This document shows, piece after piece, positions 58,258 through 64,000 of a stretch of 64,000 nt of DNA. The DNA lies in the NCBI GenBank assembly GCA_050084985.1, contig JBITNC010000002.1:27032001-27096000 (forward strand), given 5' to 3'. Made by a program: the position numbers and the translations under genes. Position 1 is the first letter of the stretch; each line of letters opens with the position of its first letter. Origin of the DNA: Nageia nagi. Taxonomy: Eukaryota; Pinophyta. The notes under the pieces were generated by a model, which searched no databases, was not told the origin of the DNA, and saw nothing but the letters and a program-made list of their open reading frames with translations.

Positions 58258-60080
58258 TATTAGAAACATCCATACATGAAATGCTCTTATACATAAGAAA
58301 ACTAGTGCCATTTCTGCCAACAAAATCCATCTAATTAAAACCTTAAGGTATTTTGAAGCAAGAAGACCAAAAATTCATCTAATGGTTCGATTTATTATTG
58401 TTCAATGCATTATTAGGACCTATAATTGCAAACAACAATTAGCACAAATGAAAATCCCTACCCTAAAACATGTAGCTATCAATTCCTACAAATTCATGCT
58501 AATAAACAAGGAAAAATTTTATGTGAATAACATCCATTCAAACATATGTTAACCCTACAATATTTATGGTATCCTACAACATAATTTCAAGTAGATTTTA
58601 TACATGGTTCAAGCAAAGAAGGACTAACCTTTTTATTTTTTTAACCCTAAGAATTCAACATCATTTCCAATTAAGAAAGTTATAGGTGTACATACTTGAA
58701 AATGCAATATTATGGTAAAATCAAATGACTAGGGTTCATTTCTAGCTACGCCAGGTTGACCACCCTCTTCTCCCCTACTCAAATTCTAGGAACCCCCCCA
58801 AATTTATAACTTTTTTGTAATATTCAATTTAACCAATTGTTCTAATCAAAATAATAATAATTATGCTTATTTAATAATATTTGATTTAACCAATTAACCA
58901 TGAAATAGCAATAAATAATAATGACATGAAAGATGATAATGACCTAATTGACCTTGATCTATCAAATTGGATTTATGAAAGATACAAACATGTACTTTAC
59001 CTATCATGGAAAATGAAGGTGATATTCGATCGAAAGGAGTTGAATGATGAGCTTCCCTAATTAATGGAGCCATCAAATTGTCCTCAATCCAACAATGACA
59101 CTAGGATCTACGCAATGTTGCCTGGTTAACATTCTAGATGACCTCGCCCTTTCTTTCGATGTCATATTTATTCCTTCAAAATTTGGAATATCATACATAA
59201 ATGAATGGGAAAGATCTCATGAATGTAGACATCAATGTATAACAAAATCTAGATATGATAGGTGGTGTTAAGAAAAAACTGATCAAGAATGACATAAGTA
59301 ATTGCCACCTATTAAGGATTCAAGATTATGTCATAGTTACTTATGCACAACCCCTACACCTTTATAGGTAATAGGTCTAGTCCTAAGGCTCCTCCTTAGG
59401 CTTATTATGATATCAAGTCGACTTGTTATCATAAAACATAAAGGTAGATGAGAGTGCATAATGATAAGAGCATTTATTTAATTTAATAAATAAATTATTT
59501 CAACCTAATAAGGTATTTTAATTAAATTAAAATTCCTTTTTAAGTGTTAACAAATGCCCCACTTTGAATATGATTTGATGCTTTTGGGATAAAATATAAT
59601 CAAAACATAAATTCAAAGTATAACAAGATAAGTAAGAAAGTACTCCTTGAATAGTTGTATCAAGGTGATAGCTTTGGATGCCCTAGTTTTCATCTTATAT
59701 TTATACCCCCTCTTTGGTTTGCTTATGACATGATGGACTTATCATTATAGGAGAAATCCAAGGCAAAGACAAAGGAACCTGAAAAGAACTTAGAAAAGAA
59801 ATATTTATGCAAGATATCTCAAATATAGACATTAAACATGTAAATGATAAGATATAAAACCTATCCTTAGTGACTTATCCACCAAGAGTATGAAGATAGA
59901 TTGCCAATTTATGTGATAAAATTGAATTTCCAAGCCACCATACTACCATGGATTTTTGATAAGGATGGCCCTTCCTTACAAAGGTGCTAAATGATAAGAG
60001 TAAAGATATTGGTGGAGGATCATGGCAAGTAGATCCAAATGATGCAATTCAAAAGATTCCATAACTAAAGCAACAAAAGT
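58258..60080. other. Gene-free stretch; probable 5' region of element G
   Basis: No gene. 59470-59560 has a palindromic AT-rich text (ATTTATTTAATTTAATAAAT) reminiscent of the U3 of F, then AACAAATGCCCCACTTTG. This may be LTR or leader of element G, but no partner LTR is in the window. Confidence 0.35.
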
Positions 60081-60421
60081 AATTTATATTGGATTGCATG
60101 AAAAAATTTGCACCTACAATTTCAAGAGGTAGTGAGTATCCTTTTTGCTATCCCATCCATCAAAAAAGATATGATAAATAGGTAAATTTTATAATATTTG
60201 ATGGTAATTTCGATCCTATAATGCAACTACAAAGGTATCATTAAAAGTTATTTCATTTGAGAATGATGATGATTTATTAACTAAGTTATTTCCTCTTAGT
60301 TTGAAATTGGAATCATTCTTGTGGTTTACTAATTTTTCTAATGAAAGTATTACATGTTTTGATGATATAGTTAAAGCATTTTTAACTCAATATCATGTGT
60401 ATGTAACCCAAGAATTGTCTC
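60081..60421 (+). pseudogene. gag: Tat-like gypsy Gag of element G, first part (broken)
   Basis: Frames contain 'KKFAPTISRGSEYPF', 'FIIFDGNFDP' and 'DDDLLTKLFPLSLKLESFLW' with 'CFDDIVKAFLTQYHVYVTQE'. This is the capsid-type gag pattern seen also in F. Cut at 60426 by a solo copia LTR. Confidence 0.68.
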
Positions 60422-60426
60422 CTTTA

Positions 60427-60925
60427 TGAGAGAATTGAACTATAAACTAAACAACTTTAAACTCCCAAGATCACATGAAAGGTCACAATTCACATCTAAC
60501 AAACTCACAAAGAAATCTCACAAACATAACACAAGATGTATGTGGTTCCTCCAACTAGGAGTACATCCACTAACTAGATCTCTCTTAGTCTCAAATATGA
60601 ACTCTTACAATTCTCCTTATCTCATCTCCTAAACACTATCCTATAGTATAACTTTACTGCTCAAATTGGTGTGTAATCACAAAGAGGAAGCCTTCTATTT
60701 ATATGCCAAAATCCCTCTTTGGATCACTCTTTTTACCCAATGTACAAAGGCATGACATGCACTCTCTTTTACCCAAGGGGCATGCTTATGACATGGAGTG
60801 TAGGATAAGTTACATTATTGTATTCACTTAAATACTTAAGGCATCTAATGATACCCTTAAGTATTAGTGAATTTATAAAGAGGATTAATACAAACCTTTA
60901 TAATAATGCATTATGCATTCCAACA
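60427..60925 (-). repeat. Solo LTR of the copia D/E family in gag of G
   Basis: 499 bp, TGAGAGAATTGAACTATA...CATTCCAACA, reverse complement of the D/E LTR. Flanked by CTTTA (60422-60426) and CCTTA (60926-60930), a 5-bp duplication with one mismatch. Confidence 0.9.
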
Positions 60926-61790
60926 CCTTAGACATGTATACCCTGTAGCAAAATAAGATCAGCTTGTTAGTGATTTCATTATTGAGTGGTCAAAAAAAGC
61001 TAACCAAGTTCAAATCCCTAATAGAGAAAAGAAGCATGTCCTTTTTTTACTTTGTTGCCATCTTGTAGAAATAACTTCTTTAATTACCAAGCTAACTATC
61101 CTTACGAAAAAATGATTGATGAAATGATTAGTTAGGAAGCCCATATAAAGGCCTTCAATGAACCATTAGCCCACATGAAGCAAAAGGTAGTCCTTAATCA
61201 TATTTTCCCTGACATGCCTAAGAAGGTCCCATCTTAGTTTGAACTTGAAACTAAAATGATAGCTAGAGTCAACCACGATGATATTGAAGTATGGGAACCT
61301 ATAAGGTCACATAGGTAATATATCGAATTCCATGAGGATATCAAAGAGGTCTTAGATTCCTTAGTGGATATGAACCTAGCCCATTATCCACCAATGAAGG
61401 AGCTCCCTCAAATTAAACCCTTGAGTTATCAAGCACACCTCTTTTGTAACTTACATAGAAGAGTTGATCATACCACAAAAGAGTTTTATCATTTGTAAAA
61501 TCTAATACATGACTTGCATGAAGAAGGTAAGTTTACATTTGATCATGAAGTTTCAAATGAGGTTCTTTAGTATCATAGGAAAAAAGCAGTACAAAGTGGA
61601 TCCATACATCCATAAAATCAAAGGTTAAGGATATTTAATAATTCATTTGCACAATTCAATAAGGTAGAACTTGATGATGATGGGAAGCAACTGTAAACTA
61701 ATATTGTGAAGGTTCCTCAACCACATCCATAATAACAAGTGCAACAACCATCGATTCTAACTATGGTTCTTAATGTTGATGGTATTTGGG
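60926..61790 (+). pseudogene. gag: Tat-like gypsy Gag of element G, second part (broken)
   Basis: Resumes with 'QLVSDFIIEWSKKANQVQIP', continues 'EDIKEVLDSLVDMNLAHYPP', and has the knuckle-like 'FCNLHRRVDHTTKEFYHL' near 61435-61490, followed by 'LIHDLHEEGKFTF'. The last zinc ligand is Phe. Several stops and frame changes. 61790-62440 is AT-rich with no gene. Confidence 0.65.
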
Positions 61791-62479
61791 CTATTCCGTA
61801 CATATTTCCTTCAATTTTTTTGTTCATGTACTTATTTTTTATTATTAAATGAAAATATAAAATGAATTATTAAAAATTGGGTGCCTTGATTCACTTCATG
61901 TATCTTAGTGAGGTTGTTGGATTCTAGCATTGTTATCAAGTTCATTGAGTGTTAAAATGAAAACTTTATCATAAAAATTGAGAAATTGGTATTTAGTCAT
62001 AAAAAATTTCTCTTATTTGATAAAATATATGAAAAGCTTGAAAAATTATTTTACAAGTTTGGCACATGGAAACTTAGGTAAATTGGTCCCTTTACCATGG
62101 TTTTTGTCAAATTTAAAGCCTCTTTGTCTAAAAAAATAGGCCAATCCATGCAAATATTTTCTTTTTGTGCAAACTTTTATCTTTTTACTATTGCATCACC
62201 TTTGGATTCTAGCATTATCAATCCATTGTAGGCACACAAAAAGTCATTATTTATATATTTATCAAACTATATATTTTTATTTTAGGATAAAATGATTGTA
62301 ATTTTTTTATATTTTCTACATGTGCTTATAACATGTGTGTTTTTTTAAGTTTTCCAATTTTAATTACTTTTTAGCATTTTCAAAATCAAACACAAATATT
62401 GAAATAAGTCCATAACATAATAAAATAGAGAAAAATAAATATATATATCATCAATCAAAATATACATAAGTGTACAAAA

Positions 62480-64000
62480 TAGAACTAGTACCCCTGATAA
62501 GAACTCTAACTAATAGAAAAATCATGAGTGTGAGTCCTAATCCTAGATCTAGATCTTCTCTAAGAAACTATAGCCTGAACAAAACCTAAAACTTGGTTTT
62601 CCTTAACCATAATCATGTCTTGGATCCTCTTCAACTCTTGGTGATGCATAACATGTGGGAGTGCTTACATTGTCATGATTTTCCCCTAAAGGGCCTCTAT
62701 TTGTTGGTCATGACTAGATAACTACTCATGCAGACTCTCCATCGACACCTTTAGGGTCTTGACTTGATGTTGTAAACTTGTGTCTAAACCAAAGTCTTAG
62801 TTCATGCAAACTATATATCATAAAATCAAGTAAACTAAATAGTAAATCTCCATACCTAGTATGTAGTTTTAAGGTCTTATGGAACCAGATATGAATGGAT
62901 CAAATAGATCAACACTCATAATATGATACAATGGGCCACCAATGTCCATGGGCTCCTCCTCCTCCTGCTCCTTACCCTCCTCTCCCTTAGCCCCCTCATC
63001 CTTTGCCTCCTCATCCTCCACCTCCTTGTCATTAAGACCCAATGGAATAGGCCTTACTCTATCCCACCAGTGTCAGTAGTTTAGTGCATTCTCATGCTAA
63101 GAAGTGAGTAACCTAAGGGCATGGTCCTTTCGCTCCTACCACTCTACACTCCAAGTAGGTATGATTAATACTTCAACCGAAATCACTCGATATCTATAGT
63201 ACTTGGCCATAATCAGTCAGACCCGAGGGATAGGAATATCATGTGTCATGCTAAACTATCAGAGTGCTCTATCTAGATGATAAAATTACATCACCCAAGT
63301 ATGTTTCTAGATGTGGAATGGATTCATGCTCCATGATAGCTCCACATCCATCTCCTCCTAGATTGGTAGGTTGAAATAGATATCCCAAATGATATCCTCT
63401 TCATCTAATAAATATATAAGCCTCTCGCATTGCTCCACACCTCATGTAGCATTGATCCTCTATGTGTTATGCCATATAAACAATTGGGACGTGTCATCCC
63501 TATTCACTATAAGAAGATAGGTCCTCAACACACTAATGTGGTCATATGTCCATTCCTATAGAATGGGTGATAATTTGACCACCAGTTGTGACGATCGCTG
63601 TAGAACATGACTAAGATGCATGGTAACCATGCATATCTCTCTCCTCATAGGTAGATCTCACACATAATAGGAATGATCCATGTATGGAAGCACTCATGGT
63701 TCTTATCACTACACATAATGGTGTCAATAAGAACTACACCATAGAGTCAAAACCACTATGTGTTGTTAATATCCTCTAGGGGCATGTCAACTATATCATG
63801 AAGAGATGCTCCCTTCTTTTGTTGTTGTTATTCTTGGACCCATTTGAGCCAATACTAATTTTTTCTATCTTTACCATGGATAATGCGACCCTCTGAATCA
63901 AAGTAAACTTAATGGGTACCCGTAATATGCGATAGATATTGGCTAGGTTGATGGTGATCTTACTCATTGGAAGGTGGAATTTGTTGGTGTCATCACACTA
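62480..64000 (-). pseudogene. PMD gene antisense in element G (runs off window)
   Basis: Minus strand. At the window edge 'DTNKFHLPMSKITINLANIY' and 'RILRVPI' (about 63920-63990) match the PMD core of element F ('TNSFHLPLGEMMATLLDVYR'). Downstream are decayed frames, an acidic Glu-rich stretch (plus-strand CTCCTCCTCCTCCTGCTCC near 62950-63030) and a coiled-coil-like tail near 62640-62800 ('VKTLKVSMESLHE'). The same order and orientation relative to gag as in F supports this being a standard passenger of the element type. The N-terminal part lies outside the window. Confidence 0.68.

Overview
The window reads as transposon-dominated nuclear DNA of a seed plant. It is strongly AT-rich and holds no intact host gene. 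What can be recognised is layered transposable elements: Ty1/copia and Ty3/gypsy (Tat-like) LTR retrotransposons, a CACTA DNA transposon relic, a foldback element and captured host-gene fragments. The age and density of nesting, and captured PPR repeats of the 'MIAGYAQNG' type, suggest a gymnosperm (conifer-like) genome. That assignment is inference; only 'plant' is secure.

Left block (1-20931). A CACTA transposase gene on the minus strand (TNP2, then DUF4218, then DUF4216) is split by copia element A (2374-19750, plus strand, TSD AAGTT). Element A is itself split inside its reverse transcriptase by copia element B (8404-17210, minus strand, TSD GTATT) of the same family. All boundaries are exact at base level.

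Middle block (20932-30628). Element F has a 5' LTR, a Tat-like gag interrupted by a solo copia LTR (23919-24413), an antisense plant-mobile-domain (PMD) gene, a polypurine tract and a truncated 3' LTR. I see no pol. A 0.5 kb segment of unknown origin follows.

Right-centre block (30629-51300). Copia element D (plus) is split in its leader by complete copia element C (33233-41165, minus, TSD TTAAG). A third related element, E (42826 to about 47893), is inserted into the protease region of D and is itself truncated. After E come telomere-like motifs, an AT-rich minisatellite and a very decayed copia relic.

Right block (51300-64000). Mostly unrecognised decayed DNA, with a foldback element carrying tRNA-like A and B boxes (54351-54849). 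A second Tat-like element G (gag, solo copia LTR, antisense PMD gene) runs off the window end.

The most interesting pattern is in copia elements A, B and C. Their unusually long leaders (about 3 kb between primer-binding site and gag) carry GC-richer host-derived fragments at matching positions and in the sense direction: PPR repeats in A and B, and the first part of an organellar DNA gyrase A gene in C. D and E have a comparable but unidentified GC-richer segment there. This looks like an exchangeable cargo slot. The second pattern is the pol-less Tat-like architecture with an antisense PMD gene, present twice (F and G).
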